Below are positions 35,746-45,142 of a stretch of DNA of 64,000 nucleotides, piece by piece (position 1 is the stretch's first letter; every line of letters starts with the position of its first letter). The position numbers and the translations under genes were made by a program. The stretch comes from Polynucleobacter sp. MG-6-Vaara-E2 (GTDB lineage: Bacteria; Pseudomonadota; Gammaproteobacteria; Burkholderiales; Burkholderiaceae), in assembly GCF_018687695.1 (NCBI RefSeq), contig NZ_CP061303.1, positions 930,001 to 994,000 on the forward strand. The letters are read 5' to 3'. The notes beneath the pieces were generated by a model. It was given only the letters and a program-made list of their open reading frames with translations. It was not told the origin of the DNA and did no database searches.

Positions 35746-35776
35746 GCAAAAAGCCTAAGAATTTAGGCTTTTTTGC
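35746..35776 (-). terminator. Intrinsic terminator overlapping the clpX stop codon
   Basis: GCAAAAAGCCTAA and TTAGGCTTTTTTGC pair almost perfectly around a four-base loop. Read on the minus strand, the upstream arm is made of the last clpX codons, and the TAA stop lies inside the stem. The downstream arm is followed by a weak U-run. It separates clpX from the lon promoter. Confidence 0.75.
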
Positions 35777-37121
35777 TTAAATCGGACTGATCTAAATCTT
35801 GCTTATAGACCAAGAGTGGTTTCCCACCCTCTGCAATGCTCGCTTCGTCAATCACAACCTTCTGCACATTCTTTAAGGATGGAAGGTCATACATGACATC
35901 CATTAGAGAGCCCTCAAGGATGGAGCGAAGACCACGAGCACCTGTTTTGCGTGCTATTGCCTTTTTGGCAATAGCTGAAAGTGCTTCACGACGTACTTCA
36001 AGCTCAGAGCCTTCCATAGTCAACAGTGCTTGATATTGCTTTACAAGGGCATTCTTGGGCTCAGTCAGAATCTGAATCAAGGCCTCTTCATCCAACTGGG
36101 CTAGTGTTGCCACAACTGGCAAGCGACCAATCAATTCTGGAATCAAACCAAACTTAATCAAATCTTCTGGTTCAACCTCAATGAGCAAATCGCTAACACC
36201 GCGATCATCCTTACCCGGTACTGCAGCGTTAAAGCCGATACCTGTTTTTGCTGTGCGTTGTTGAATGACTTTTTCGAGTCCATCAAATGCTCCGCCGCAA
36301 ATAAATAAGATATTGGTGGTATCCACTTGTAAGAAATCTTGGTTAGGATGCTTGCGTCCGCCTTGCGGAGGTACAGAGGCCATCGTACCCTCAACTAACT
36401 TGAGCAAAGCCTGCTGAACACCCTCACCGGATACGTCACGCGTGATCGATGGGTTGTCAGACTTACGTGAAATCTTATCTATCTCATCAATGTAAACAAT
36501 ACCGCGCTGTGCTTTTTCTACGTTGTAATCACAAGCCTGTAAAAGCTTTTGAATAATGTTTTCTACGTCTTCACCAACATATCCAGCTTCAGTCAATGTT
36601 GTAGCGTCAGCCATTACGAACGGTACATCCAACATACGCGCCAATGTTTGGGCTAACAATGTCTTACCGGACCCAGTTGGACCAATTAATAAGATATTAC
36701 TTTTAGCCAACTCAACACCGTCAACGATTGCTTTAGCTGGAGCCTTTGATTCTTTTTTATCTATAGCCTCAACTGCTTTGCCATCCTTGTCTAGCTTCTC
36801 TTTTTTAGGCTTAGGCAAGTACTGCAAACGCTTATAGTGGTTATAAACAGCTACTGCCAAGGTTTTCTTAGCATGGTCTTGACCAATGACATACTGATCT
36901 AGATTCTCGCGTATCTGATGAGGTGTTGGTAATGAATCATCGTCCTCTTCCTTAGGAAGCTTGGCAATTTCTTCCTGAATAATATCTGTACATAAATCAA
37001 TACATTCATCACAAATAAATACTGATGGACCGGCAATCAGTTTTTTTACCTCGTGCTGACTCTTGCCGCAAAAAGAGCAATACAAAACTTTATCGCTTGA
37101 ATTGGTAGTGGTATCGCTCAA
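35763..37121 (-). CDS. clpX: ClpX, ATPase subunit of ClpXP
   Basis: 452 residues. The N-terminal C4 zinc domain (CSFCGKSQ ... CDECIDLC) recognises adaptors. The AAA+ unfoldase has Walker A GPTGSGKTLLAQ near 145, Walker B IVYIDEIDKI near 210 and the conserved SRKSDNPSITRDVSGEGVQQ region. An IGF-type loop for docking to ClpP is present (TGIGFNAAV). A charged insertion of about 25 residues (Lys/Asp/Glu-rich, about 103-130) precedes Walker A. It follows clpP by 30 bases. Confidence 0.97.
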   Translation of the reverse strand: MSDTTTNSSDKVLYCSFCGKSQHEVKKLIAGPSVFICDECIDLCTDIIQEEIAKLPKEEDDDSLPTPHQIRENLDQYVIGQDHAKKTLAVAVYNHYKRLQYLPKPKKEKLDKDGKAVEAIDKKESKAPAKAIVDGVELAKSNILLIGPTGSGKTLLAQTLARMLDVPFVMADATTLTEAGYVGEDVENIIQKLLQACDYNVEKAQRGIVYIDEIDKISRKSDNPSITRDVSGEGVQQALLKLVEGTMASVPPQGGRKHPNQDFLQVDTTNILFICGGAFDGLEKVIQQRTAKTGIGFNAAVPGKDDRGVSDLLIEVEPEDLIKFGLIPELIGRLPVVATLAQLDEEALIQILTEPKNALVKQYQALLTMEGSELEVRREALSAIAKKAIARKTGARGLRSILEGSLMDVMYDLPSLKNVQKVVIDEASIAEGGKPLLVYKQDLDQSDLSKKA

Positions 37122-37151
37122 TGTGTTTACTCAAAGAAAATAATTAGGTAC

Positions 37152-37781
37152 TTAAGGACGCTTTTCGATTACTTTGTCAATCAAGCCATATTCCTTGGCT
37201 TGGTCTGCTGACATGAAGTTATCGCGATCAGTGTCTTTTGCAATGGTTTCAATCGACTGACCTGTGCGATCAGCCAAAATTTTATTCAGACGCTCACGCA
37301 AATACAGAATCTCACGGGCTTGAATTTCAATATCAGAAGCCTGACCACGAGCACCGCCTAGTGGCTGATGAATCATAACGCGAGAGTTAGGTAGTGCATA
37401 ACGCTTATCCTTTTCACCGGCACACAACAAGAATGCGCCCATACTCGCGGCCATACCCATGCATAAGGTACTGACGTGGGGCTTAATGAATTGCATCGTG
37501 TCATAAATCGCCAAGCCAGCAGATACAGATCCACCTGGGGAGTTGATATACAAAGAAATATCTTTGTCTGGGTTTTCACTCTCTAGAAACAATAACTGTG
37601 CAATGACCAAGTTTGCTGTTTGATCATTTACTTCGCCAACCAAGAAAACTACGCGCTCTCTCAGTAAGCGTGAATAAATGTCATATGCACGCTCACCACG
37701 TCCAGAGGTCTCAATGACCATCGGAACCAAGCCCAATCCTTTAGGTTCTAAATCATCAGATTGAAAATGGTTCAGATTCAT
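37152..37781 (-). CDS. clpP: ClpP protease subunit
   Basis: 209 residues, usual length including propeptide. Catalytic Ser lies in CMGMAASMGAFLL, His in RVMIHQPLGG, and Asp further on in the KDTDRDNFMSA region. It forms the tetradecameric chamber used with ClpX. It is 30 bases downstream of tig and 30 bases before clpX. No separate heat-shock promoter was visible in either short gap, so it is likely driven from upstream of tig. Confidence 0.97.
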   Translation of the reverse strand: MNLNHFQSDDLEPKGLGLVPMVIETSGRGERAYDIYSRLLRERVVFLVGEVNDQTANLVIAQLLFLESENPDKDISLYINSPGGSVSAGLAIYDTMQFIKPHVSTLCMGMAASMGAFLLCAGEKDKRYALPNSRVMIHQPLGGARGQASDIEIQAREILYLRERLNKILADRTGQSIETIAKDTDRDNFMSADQAKEYGLIDKVIEKRP

Positions 37782-37811
37782 ATTGAGACCTTTGTTGTTA
37801 AATAGTTAGAT

Positions 37812-39149
37812 TTATTTTAGCTTGCTTAACTCTTCGAAACTAATCGCCTTGTCACTAACTTTAGCTAATGATGTGAAATGCTTGATCACATTGTCTTCTA
37901 GGACTAGGTTTTCGATATCTTTGAGGCGACTTGGGTTGCTATAGAACCAACGAACCACTTCTTTTGGATCTTCATAGGTGGCTGCTTGCTCATCGATTTC
38001 AGCTTTAATTTGATCGGCTGTAGCAGCGAGATTATTTTGCTTAACTAGGTCACCCAAGATCAAGCCGAGACGTACACGCTTTAGCGCCTGCTCAGCAAAA
38101 ATCTCAGCAGGAATTGGAGCATCCTTTGCATTTGGAATGCCGCGCTGCATAAGGTCCTGACGGGCACCCTCAACCAAACGCTCTTGCTCAGAGGCAACCA
38201 GTGACTTAGGAACATCAAGTTCACATAATTCATTTAGTTTATCCATCACTTCATTTTTCAACAAAGAGGTGATGCGGCGCTTTACTTCGCGATCTAAATT
38301 TTGTTTTACTTCTTCACGCATCTTTGCAACACCACCTTCAGCAACACCTAAGGAGAGAGCAAATGCATCATCAACCGCAGGCAAATGTGCCCAGTTAACA
38401 GACTTCACGATAATTGTGAATTCAGCAGTTTTTCCAGCGACATCTTTGCCGTGGTAATCCGCAGGGAAACTGAGTGGGAATGACTTGCTTTCGCCTGCTT
38501 TCAAGCCCAAGGTAGCAGCCTCAAACTCAGGAAGCATACGACCCTCGCCTAATACGTATTCAAAGTTTTCGGCTTTGCCGCCAGTAAATTCAACGCCATC
38601 AATCTTGCCAACGAAGTCGATCACTACTTGGTCACCGTTTTGAGCAGCTGTATTAGCACCACCATCACCATGAGCACCGGCTTCGCCGCGTGGGTGATAA
38701 TGAACTTGCTGCTTACGTAATACATCAAGAGCACGGTCAATCTCAGGATCACCGATTTCGGTTGTGTACTTCGTTACTTCTGCTTTGCTGAAATCACCAA
38801 TCTTGACTTCAGGGAGCACTTCAAAAAATGCATCGAATATGATTGTGTCAGCATCAAGCTCACTCTTTGGTTCAAGACGAGGTTGTCCGGCTAACTTAAC
38901 ACCCTCTTTTTGACTTTGCTCATAAAAGAGTTCGGAGGCTTTATCAAACTGAAGTTCGAAATCCACTTGCATGCCATACTGCTTTTCGACAATATTCTTA
39001 GGCACTTTGCCAGGACGGAAGCCGGCCATTTTCATGGTCTTGCCAACTTTAACCAAACGAGCTTCACGCGCTTTCGCCAAATCGGCACGAGCGAATTCCA
39101 AAGTCATTTTGCGGTCTAATGAACCTAAATTTTCTATCTGCACAGCCAT
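37812..39149 (-). CDS. tig: Trigger factor
   Basis: 445 residues. The ribosome-binding domain carries the signature FRPGKVPK in GFRPGKVPKNIVEKQYG near residue 45. The central FKBP-like PPIase domain (GDQVVIDFVGKIDGVEFTGG) and the C-terminal helical arms follow. Before the PPIase domain there is a short Gly/Ala-rich insertion (residues ~158-170). It binds nascent chains at the ribosome exit. It starts the tig-clpP-clpX string and lies 56 bases past tRNA-Leu in the same orientation. Confidence 0.97.
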   Translation of the reverse strand: MAVQIENLGSLDRKMTLEFARADLAKAREARLVKVGKTMKMAGFRPGKVPKNIVEKQYGMQVDFELQFDKASELFYEQSQKEGVKLAGQPRLEPKSELDADTIIFDAFFEVLPEVKIGDFSKAEVTKYTTEIGDPEIDRALDVLRKQQVHYHPRGEAGAHGDGGANTAAQNGDQVVIDFVGKIDGVEFTGGKAENFEYVLGEGRMLPEFEAATLGLKAGESKSFPLSFPADYHGKDVAGKTAEFTIIVKSVNWAHLPAVDDAFALSLGVAEGGVAKMREEVKQNLDREVKRRITSLLKNEVMDKLNELCELDVPKSLVASEQERLVEGARQDLMQRGIPNAKDAPIPAEIFAEQALKRVRLGLILGDLVKQNNLAATADQIKAEIDEQAATYEDPKEVVRWFYSNPSRLKDIENLVLEDNVIKHFTSLAKVSDKAISFEELSKLK

Positions 39150-39205
39150 TCTCGTCTCTTAATTGAAATCTGGAAATGTGAAGTCCAAGCCAAGTAGCAA
39201 TCTTG

Positions 39206-39292
39206 TGGTGCGAGGAGGGGGACTCGAACCCCCACACCATTTCTGGCGTCAGGACCTAAACCTGGTGCGTCTACCAATTTCGCCATCCTCGC
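39206..39292 (-). tRNA. tRNA-Leu (TAG)
   Basis: An 87-nucleotide class II tRNA on the minus strand from GCGAGGATGG to CCTCCTCGCACCA, CCA encoded. The anticodon loop TTTAGGT gives TAG, and the long variable arm (CGCCA/TGGTG stem) is present. The anticodon stem CCAGG/CCTGA has a C-A mismatch at the 27-43 pair. Confidence 0.95.
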
Positions 39293-39371
39293 GAATATCC
39301 GCAAACACTGCCAAGCTTAGACTTCACTCTAAAGACCATAATTCTACAATGCTTAGGGTTTTAGAGGCTTT

Positions 39372-39875
39372 TTAGGCCTTGTAGAGCAAAGCAACTGCAT
39401 GGACTGCTATGCCCTCACCCCGACCCAAATGGCCCAGGGATTCATTGGTTTTAGCCTTGAGGTTCACATGACTTGGAGTAACAGCCAAATCAGCGGCAAT
39501 GTTTTTGACCATTTCTGGCAAAAAATCAGCCAATTTAGGCTTTTGACAAATGATGGTGGCATCCACATTGCCAACGTGATAACCGGCAGCTTGAACCTTC
39601 TGAAGGGCTGCTCTGAGCAGAATACGGCTATCCATGTCTTTGAATTGAGGATCGGTATCTGGAAATAACTGCCCAATATCATTTAAGCCCGCTGCTCCAA
39701 GTAGAGCATCCGTTAAAGCATGCAATAAAGCATCAGCATCAGAGTGACCCAATAAACCCTTTTCATAAGGTACATGAACGCCGCCCAGAATTAATTTGCG
39801 ATCAGCAACAAGAGCGTGAACGTCATAACCTTGACCAATTCGAAATTGTGGAATGTGTAAGTTGGTTTGAGTCAT
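39372..39875 (-). CDS. ispF: 2-C-methyl-D-erythritol 2,4-cyclodiphosphate synthase
   Basis: 167 residues. Zinc ligands are visible in RIGQGYDVHAL (Asp, His) and GHSDADALLHALTDALLGA (His). DIGQLFPDTDPQFKDMDS is the family's second signature. It makes the cyclic diphosphate intermediate of the MEP isoprenoid route. It follows ispD by 26 bases. Confidence 0.96.
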   Translation of the reverse strand: MTQTNLHIPQFRIGQGYDVHALVADRKLILGGVHVPYEKGLLGHSDADALLHALTDALLGAAGLNDIGQLFPDTDPQFKDMDSRILLRAALQKVQAAGYHVGNVDATIICQKPKLADFLPEMVKNIAADLAVTPSHVNLKAKTNESLGHLGRGEGIAVHAVALLYKA

Positions 39876-39901
39876 ATCAAGATCTTTGCAAAATATTACC
39901 G

Positions 39902-40648
39902 TTACTTTCCTGAACTCAGGAGCAATTGCATCAATTCCCAGTCTGCTGGATGAGTCACTTTGAAATTGCGAGTAGCGCCTTCTATTAATAGTGGCTTAAC
40001 ACCTGTTAGCTCTATAGCGCTTGCTTCATCTGTCACATCTGCCTCCAGCCTAATGGCATCTTCAAGGGCATCATGCAACTTCTTTAAGGCAAACATCTGC
40101 GGTGTTTGAGCTTGCCAAAGATGTTCACGGGGAATCGTTTTCTCAGCATGCGGCAAATTACCTGCAATTGCAGAATCGAGATCGGCCTGCTTCAATGTAT
40201 CAGCTAAAGGGACAGCCAATATGCCGCCTGAGATTGATAACTGAACAGTTTTAATTAACTTCTCTATTAATGCTGGCGTGATACCTGGTCTCGCAGCATC
40301 GTGAACTAGTATCCAGTCACTCTCTGCAATCCCAGAGTCTAATAATGCTCGCAAAGTATTGCGGACCGTTTCTTGTCTTGTTGGTCCACCAGTGGGCAAA
40401 AAATGAATGGGTTTACCGCCCTTTTCAAGACTCTTCAGAATGGGATTGTCGATAAAACTTGGGGAGACACCAACCCAGATTGATTCAATCTCAGGGGACT
40501 GCAAAAAAGCTTCAAGGGCGTATGCCAACATGGGCTTTCCAGCTAATTGCTGAAATTGCTTAGGTAACTGCCCGCCAAGACGAGAGCCAGTACCCGCCGT
40601 TGGCAAGAGCGCATGGCACTTCATATTTGATTGGTTTGGTAAGCCCAT
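39902..40648 (-). CDS. ispD: 2-C-methyl-D-erythritol 4-phosphate cytidylyltransferase
   Basis: About 248 residues with the nucleotidyltransferase signature ALLPTAGTGSRLGG, KQF and the ILVHDAARPGI segment. It makes CDP-methylerythritol in the MEP pathway, one step before the IspE product used by IspF. The start is uncertain: I chose ATG 40648 (AGG upstream); ATG 40624 would give a shorter protein that matches typical family N-termini as well. The longest reading (to 40714) overlaps mfd and is unlikely. Confidence 0.9.
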   Translation of the reverse strand: MGLPNQSNMKCHALLPTAGTGSRLGGQLPKQFQQLAGKPMLAYALEAFLQSPEIESIWVGVSPSFIDNPILKSLEKGGKPIHFLPTGGPTRQETVRNTLRALLDSGIAESDWILVHDAARPGITPALIEKLIKTVQLSISGGILAVPLADTLKQADLDSAIAGNLPHAEKTIPREHLWQAQTPQMFALKKLHDALEDAIRLEADVTDEASAIELTGVKPLLIEGATRNFKVTHPADWELMQLLLSSGK

Positions 40649-40671
40649 GCCTGATTCTATAATGAGCGTAG

Positions 40672-43600
40672 ATGTCTGATGCATTAAATCTAGTACCCCC
40701 CATACCCGCGCCACGGGCTGGGCAGCGCTTTACCTTTTCGGGGCTAGTGGGATCAGCTGATGCGGCTCTCCTCGCTCAATCCGCCCTACGTTATCGCAAT
40801 GATTTCTCGGTCATGGTCGTTTTCTGCGCTCAGGCGCAGGAAGCCCAAAGGCTCGTTGAAGAAATTCCAGCATTTGCACCACAACTGAAAGTTCGCCTAT
40901 TACCAGACTGGGAAATCCTTCCTTACGATCACTTTTCCCCACACCAGGATTTAGTGTCAGAGAGACTGGCGACGCTTTATGAGCTGCTGAATGGAAGCTG
41001 TGACATTGTTTTAGTTCCTGTGACTACTGCATTACAACGCTTAGGCCCGCCACAATTTTTATCCGGTCATACCTTTTTCTTTCGGCAAGGCGACAAGCTT
41101 AATGAAGCGGCATTAAGACTTCAACTGCAACAAGCGGGATACGATCCGGTGAGCGCAGTGATGCGCCCGGGCGAATACAGCATTCGTGGTGGGTTAATTG
41201 ATTTATTTCCAATGGGCTCGAGTTTGCCCTATCGACTTGATTTATTCGGCGATGAAATTGAACAAATTCGCTCTTTCGATCCAGATACTCAACGCAGCTT
41301 GTATCCAGTTAAAGAGGTTCGACTGTTGCCCGGTCATGAATTCCCTTTCAATGATGAGGCACGTACTGCTTTTAGGGGGCGTTGGCGTGAAGTATTTGAA
41401 GGTGACCCAACACGGTGCTCAATCTATAAAGATGCGAACCTAGGCATTCCTAGTGCAGGTATTGAGTCTTATCTACCCTTATTCTTTGAAGAGCAATCCA
41501 ATCTGTTTGATTACTTCCCTAGATCGGGTGATCCAGTATGGTTGGTAAGCATTGGCGATACAGAAGAGAGCATCCGCAGTTTTTGGAAAGACACGCTTTC
41601 TCGTTACGAGTTTCTCAAACACGACCTTGATCGACCTATTCTTCCGCCGAAAGAGCTATTTCTTGATGTTGATGAATTCTTTTCTACTGCAAAACCAAAT
41701 GCAAGATTGGTGTTAGATAACGCAATTAATGAAGCAAATCAATTTTTGCCAGTTCCAGATATAGCTGTACATCGTCGTGATACCGATCCGATTTCCCGTC
41801 TACGAGCAGTCGTTTCTCAGGAGAAATTGCGCGTTTTAATATGCAGTGATAGCGCGGGTCGCAAAGAATCCATTCGACAACTACTAGAAGAGAGTAATTC
41901 TGTTGCAGGCCAAGATGGCAAGCCTCTCTATCAACTCAAGCCTGAAGGCTTTGAGGGTATCGCTGACTTTGTGAAAAGCGATTCACTATTTGGCCTGGTT
42001 ACTGCCCCCCTATTTAATGGCTTTTTGTGGCAGGCTGAAAATTTACTAGTTCTTACAGAGGCAGAGTTATTCACCTCGACTGCAAGACAGCGACGTAAAA
42101 GCAAGGGTTCAGAAAATGCTGATCCCGACATGCTCTTTAAGGATTTATCGGAGCTTAAGATTGGCGATCCTGTTGTGCATGCAGAGCATGGTATTGGACG
42201 ATATCAAGGTCTAGTTCTGCTCAATCTAGCGCCGCCCAAGGAAGCACCCATCTTTGAAGAGTTCCTGCATTTGCAATATGCAGGGCAAGCAACCCTTTAT
42301 GTGCCTGTTCAACAGTTGCAAATGGTTACCCGTTACGCAGGATCGGATCCAGACTCTGCTCCCTTGCATCAGCTTGGCTCAGGTCAATGGGATAAAGCGA
42401 AGCGTAAAGCTGCGCAACAAATTCGGGATACTGCTGCAGAGCTATTAGGACTATATGCTGCGAGAGCGATTCGCAAGGGTCATGCCTTTGAATTCTCAGC
42501 ACACGACTATGCCGCCTTTGCAGAGAGCTTTGGCTTTGAAGAAACACCAGATCAGGCCAATGCAATTGCTGCAGTCATCGGTGATATGACCAGTGGCACA
42601 CCTATGGACCGGTTGGTCTGTGGTGATGTAGGGTTTGGCAAGACTGAAGTTGCCCTTCGTGCCAGCTTTGTTGCTGTGATGGGCGGAAAGCAAGTAGCTA
42701 TTCTGGCGCCAACGACCCTACTTGCCGAACAGCATGTTGCTACCTGGAAAGATCGCTTTGCCGACTGGCCTGTGCGTATTGTGGAGTTATCACGTTTTAA
42801 AACGACCAAAGAAATTAACGCTGCCCTTGAAGCGATTGTCAAAGGAGATGCAGACATCATCATCGGTACGCATAAATTACTCTCTAAAGAAACTCAGTTT
42901 GCTAATTTAGGTTTAGTCATTGTTGATGAAGAACATCGCTTTGGAGTCCGCCAAAAGGATGCGTTGAAAGCTTTACGTGCAGAAGTTGATATCTTGACCC
43001 TAACGGCCACGCCGATTCCAAGAACCTTAGGTATGGCTATGGAAGGCTTGCGGGAGTTCTCCATCATTGCTACCGCCCCACAAAAACGGTTGGCTATCAA
43101 GACTTTTGTGCGCCGTGAAGGTGATGGCGTCATACGAGAAGCCGTGCTGCGTGAAATCAAACGTGGTGGACAGGTCTACTTTTTACATAATGAAGTCGAA
43201 ACGATTGAGAATCGTAAGCATGCCTTACAGGAGCTGATTCCTGAAGCTCGCATTAGCGTAGCCCACGGTCAAATGCATGAGCGTGAACTCGAATCCGTGA
43301 TGCGTGAGTTTGTAACCCAGCGCACAAATATTCTTTTATGCACAACCATCATCGAAACTGGTATTGATGTACCGACCGCAAATACCATCATCATGCATCG
43401 CGCTGATAAATTTGGTTTAGCGCAATTACATCAATTACGTGGTCGTGTTGGTCGCTCACACCATCAGGCCTATGCCTATTTGCTGGTTCCAGACCCAGAG
43501 GCATTGAGCAAACAAGCACAATTACGTTTGAATGCTATTCAGGCCATGGAAGAACTGGGCTCTGGATTCTATCTAGCGATGCATGATTTGGAGATTCGTG

Positions 43601-44214
43601 GAGCTGGTGAAGTGCTGGGCGATAAACAATCTGGTGAGATTCATGAAATTGGCTTTCAGCTCTATACCGAAATGCTTAACCGTGCAGTGAAATCATTGCG
43701 TAGCGGTAAAGAGCCTGACCTGCTCTCACCCTTGCAAGCCACTACCGATGTAAATCTCGGAGTGCCTGCCCTATTACCCGAAGATTATTGTCCTGATGTT
43801 CATGAGCGCTTATCCTTATACAAGCGCTTTGCTGGTTGTAATGATTTTTCTGAACTCATGGGTCTTCGAGAAGAATTGGTCGATCGCTTTGGTGACTTAC
43901 CGGATCAAGCCAAATCCTTTTACGAGACTCACCGCTTGCGTTTAGAAATGGTTGGTTTTGGTATTAAGAAAATTGATGCCACTCCAGCATCTATCCAGAT
44001 TCAATTTATTCCGAACCCACCGATTGATCCTCTGAAGATCATTCAATTAATTCAATCCTCAAAACACATTCAATTAAACGGTCAAGACAAATTGAAGGTT
44101 CTGCCTCAGAAAGACAGGGAGTTTGACAAGTTAGAGCAACGCCTAGATGCCATTAGACAAGTTTTGCGCCGCCTAAATGAATCTGCAGTTCTGAGCAGCG
44201 CCAAAGTCGACTGA
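40672..44214 (+). CDS. mfd: Transcription-repair coupling factor
   Basis: 1180 residues. In order: the UvrB-like N-terminal region (LLPDWEILPYDHFSPHQDLVSERL), a CarD-like RNA polymerase interaction domain (DLSELKIGDPVVHAEHGIGRYQGL), the SF2 translocase with Walker A VCGDVGFGKTEVA and DEEH box IVDEEHRFGV, and the TRCF C-terminal domain. It releases stalled RNA polymerase and recruits UvrA. It is divergent from ispD. A TATAAT hexamer at 40658-40663, nine bases before the ATG, could be its -10, giving a very short leader; its -35 is poor. Confidence 0.97.
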   Translation: MSDALNLVPPIPAPRAGQRFTFSGLVGSADAALLAQSALRYRNDFSVMVVFCAQAQEAQRLVEEIPAFAPQLKVRLLPDWEILPYDHFSPHQDLVSERLATLYELLNGSCDIVLVPVTTALQRLGPPQFLSGHTFFFRQGDKLNEAALRLQLQQAGYDPVSAVMRPGEYSIRGGLIDLFPMGSSLPYRLDLFGDEIEQIRSFDPDTQRSLYPVKEVRLLPGHEFPFNDEARTAFRGRWREVFEGDPTRCSIYKDANLGIPSAGIESYLPLFFEEQSNLFDYFPRSGDPVWLVSIGDTEESIRSFWKDTLSRYEFLKHDLDRPILPPKELFLDVDEFFSTAKPNARLVLDNAINEANQFLPVPDIAVHRRDTDPISRLRAVVSQEKLRVLICSDSAGRKESIRQLLEESNSVAGQDGKPLYQLKPEGFEGIADFVKSDSLFGLVTAPLFNGFLWQAENLLVLTEAELFTSTARQRRKSKGSENADPDMLFKDLSELKIGDPVVHAEHGIGRYQGLVLLNLAPPKEAPIFEEFLHLQYAGQATLYVPVQQLQMVTRYAGSDPDSAPLHQLGSGQWDKAKRKAAQQIRDTAAELLGLYAARAIRKGHAFEFSAHDYAAFAESFGFEETPDQANAIAAVIGDMTSGTPMDRLVCGDVGFGKTEVALRASFVAVMGGKQVAILAPTTLLAEQHVATWKDRFADWPVRIVELSRFKTTKEINAALEAIVKGDADIIIGTHKLLSKETQFANLGLVIVDEEHRFGVRQKDALKALRAEVDILTLTATPIPRTLGMAMEGLREFSIIATAPQKRLAIKTFVRREGDGVIREAVLREIKRGGQVYFLHNEVETIENRKHALQELIPEARISVAHGQMHERELESVMREFVTQRTNILLCTTIIETGIDVPTANTIIMHRADKFGLAQLHQLRGRVGRSHHQAYAYLLVPDPEALSKQAQLRLNAIQAMEELGSGFYLAMHDLEIRGAGEVLGDKQSGEIHEIGFQLYTEMLNRAVKSLRSGKEPDLLSPLQATTDVNLGVPALLPEDYCPDVHERLSLYKRFAGCNDFSELMGLREELVDRFGDLPDQAKSFYETHRLRLEMVGFGIKKIDATPASIQIQFIPNPPIDPLKIIQLIQSSKHIQLNGQDKLKVLPQKDREFDKLEQRLDAIRQVLRRLNESAVLSSAKVD

Positions 44215-44246
44215 GTATTACGCTAGCAATCTACTATCATTAATAT

Positions 44247-45137
44247 ATGCAAACGTATCAAACCATAGTTGCCCTGTCTCGAGAGCCCATTGCGGAAAAG
44301 CTTGTTTTTGCGCTCAAAGATGTCGCCCTACAGTTCGGCGCTGCACTACATAGTCTTGGCGATCAACTATCAAATGGCACTTATCATTCAGAGCGATGGG
44401 AATGCAATCAAGATCTTGTTGTAAGCCAAAGAGAGTCTCTGCGAGCGATTGCAAGTCAATATAAAACAGATCTCTGTTTTCTGAATGCTGGCCTAGTACC
44501 GCAAGATATTCGCATTCTTGCAATGGACATGGACTCGACCTTAATCAATATTGAATGCATTGATGAAATTGCCGACTTCACTGGCAAAAAATCCGCTGTC
44601 GCAGAAATTACTGAAGCCACAATGCGTGGTGAAATTAAAGATTTCAAAGAGAGTTTGCGTAGACGTGTTGCTTTGCTTGAGGGTGTTCATGCCGATGCTC
44701 TAGAGGCAGTCTATCGTGAACGTTTACGCCCCAATCCTGGCGCACTTGAACTTTTGGCCGGCGTCCATGAACGTGGTCTCTACACCCTGCTTGTTTCTGG
44801 TGGCTTTACCTTCTTTACCGAAAAACTCCGTCAGCGTTTAGGTTTTAAACAGACGCAAGCTAACACCTTAGAAATCATTGATGGCAAGCTCACGGGGAAA
44901 GTTCTTGGAGATATTGTGGATGGCGCAGCTAAAGCAGCATACCTTGACGAAGCTTGTCGCATCCTCGGTTGCTCTAAAGTAAACGCCATCACAATGGGCG
45001 ATGGCGCTAACGACTTAATCATGATGAATGGTTCAGGCATTAGCGTGGCCTATCAAGCAAAACCTGTAGTCAAAGAAAAAGCCGACGCGGCTTTTGACCA
45101 TGTCGGCTTAGATGCAGCTTTGCTGCTAATTTCTTAA
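44247..45137 (+). CDS. serB: Phosphoserine phosphatase
   Basis: 296 residues. The N-terminal ~85 residues form a regulatory-type region, followed by the HAD core: DMDSTLINIECIDEIAD (catalytic Asp pair near residue 93), LLVSGGFTFF, and GDGANDLIMM with the metal-binding Asp. It makes serine from phosphoserine. It is 32 bases past mfd on the same strand and convergent with the thiolase gene. Confidence 0.95.
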   Translation: MQTYQTIVALSREPIAEKLVFALKDVALQFGAALHSLGDQLSNGTYHSERWECNQDLVVSQRESLRAIASQYKTDLCFLNAGLVPQDIRILAMDMDSTLINIECIDEIADFTGKKSAVAEITEATMRGEIKDFKESLRRRVALLEGVHADALEAVYRERLRPNPGALELLAGVHERGLYTLLVSGGFTFFTEKLRQRLGFKQTQANTLEIIDGKLTGKVLGDIVDGAAKAAYLDEACRILGCSKVNAITMGDGANDLIMMNGSGISVAYQAKPVVKEKADAAFDHVGLDAALLLIS

Positions 45138-45142
45138 AGTAT

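Noticed and set aside
39163..39375. A 70-codon + strand open frame
   Set aside because: It lies across tRNA-Leu on the other strand and reads GGGLEPP-like peptide, a typical tRNA shadow.
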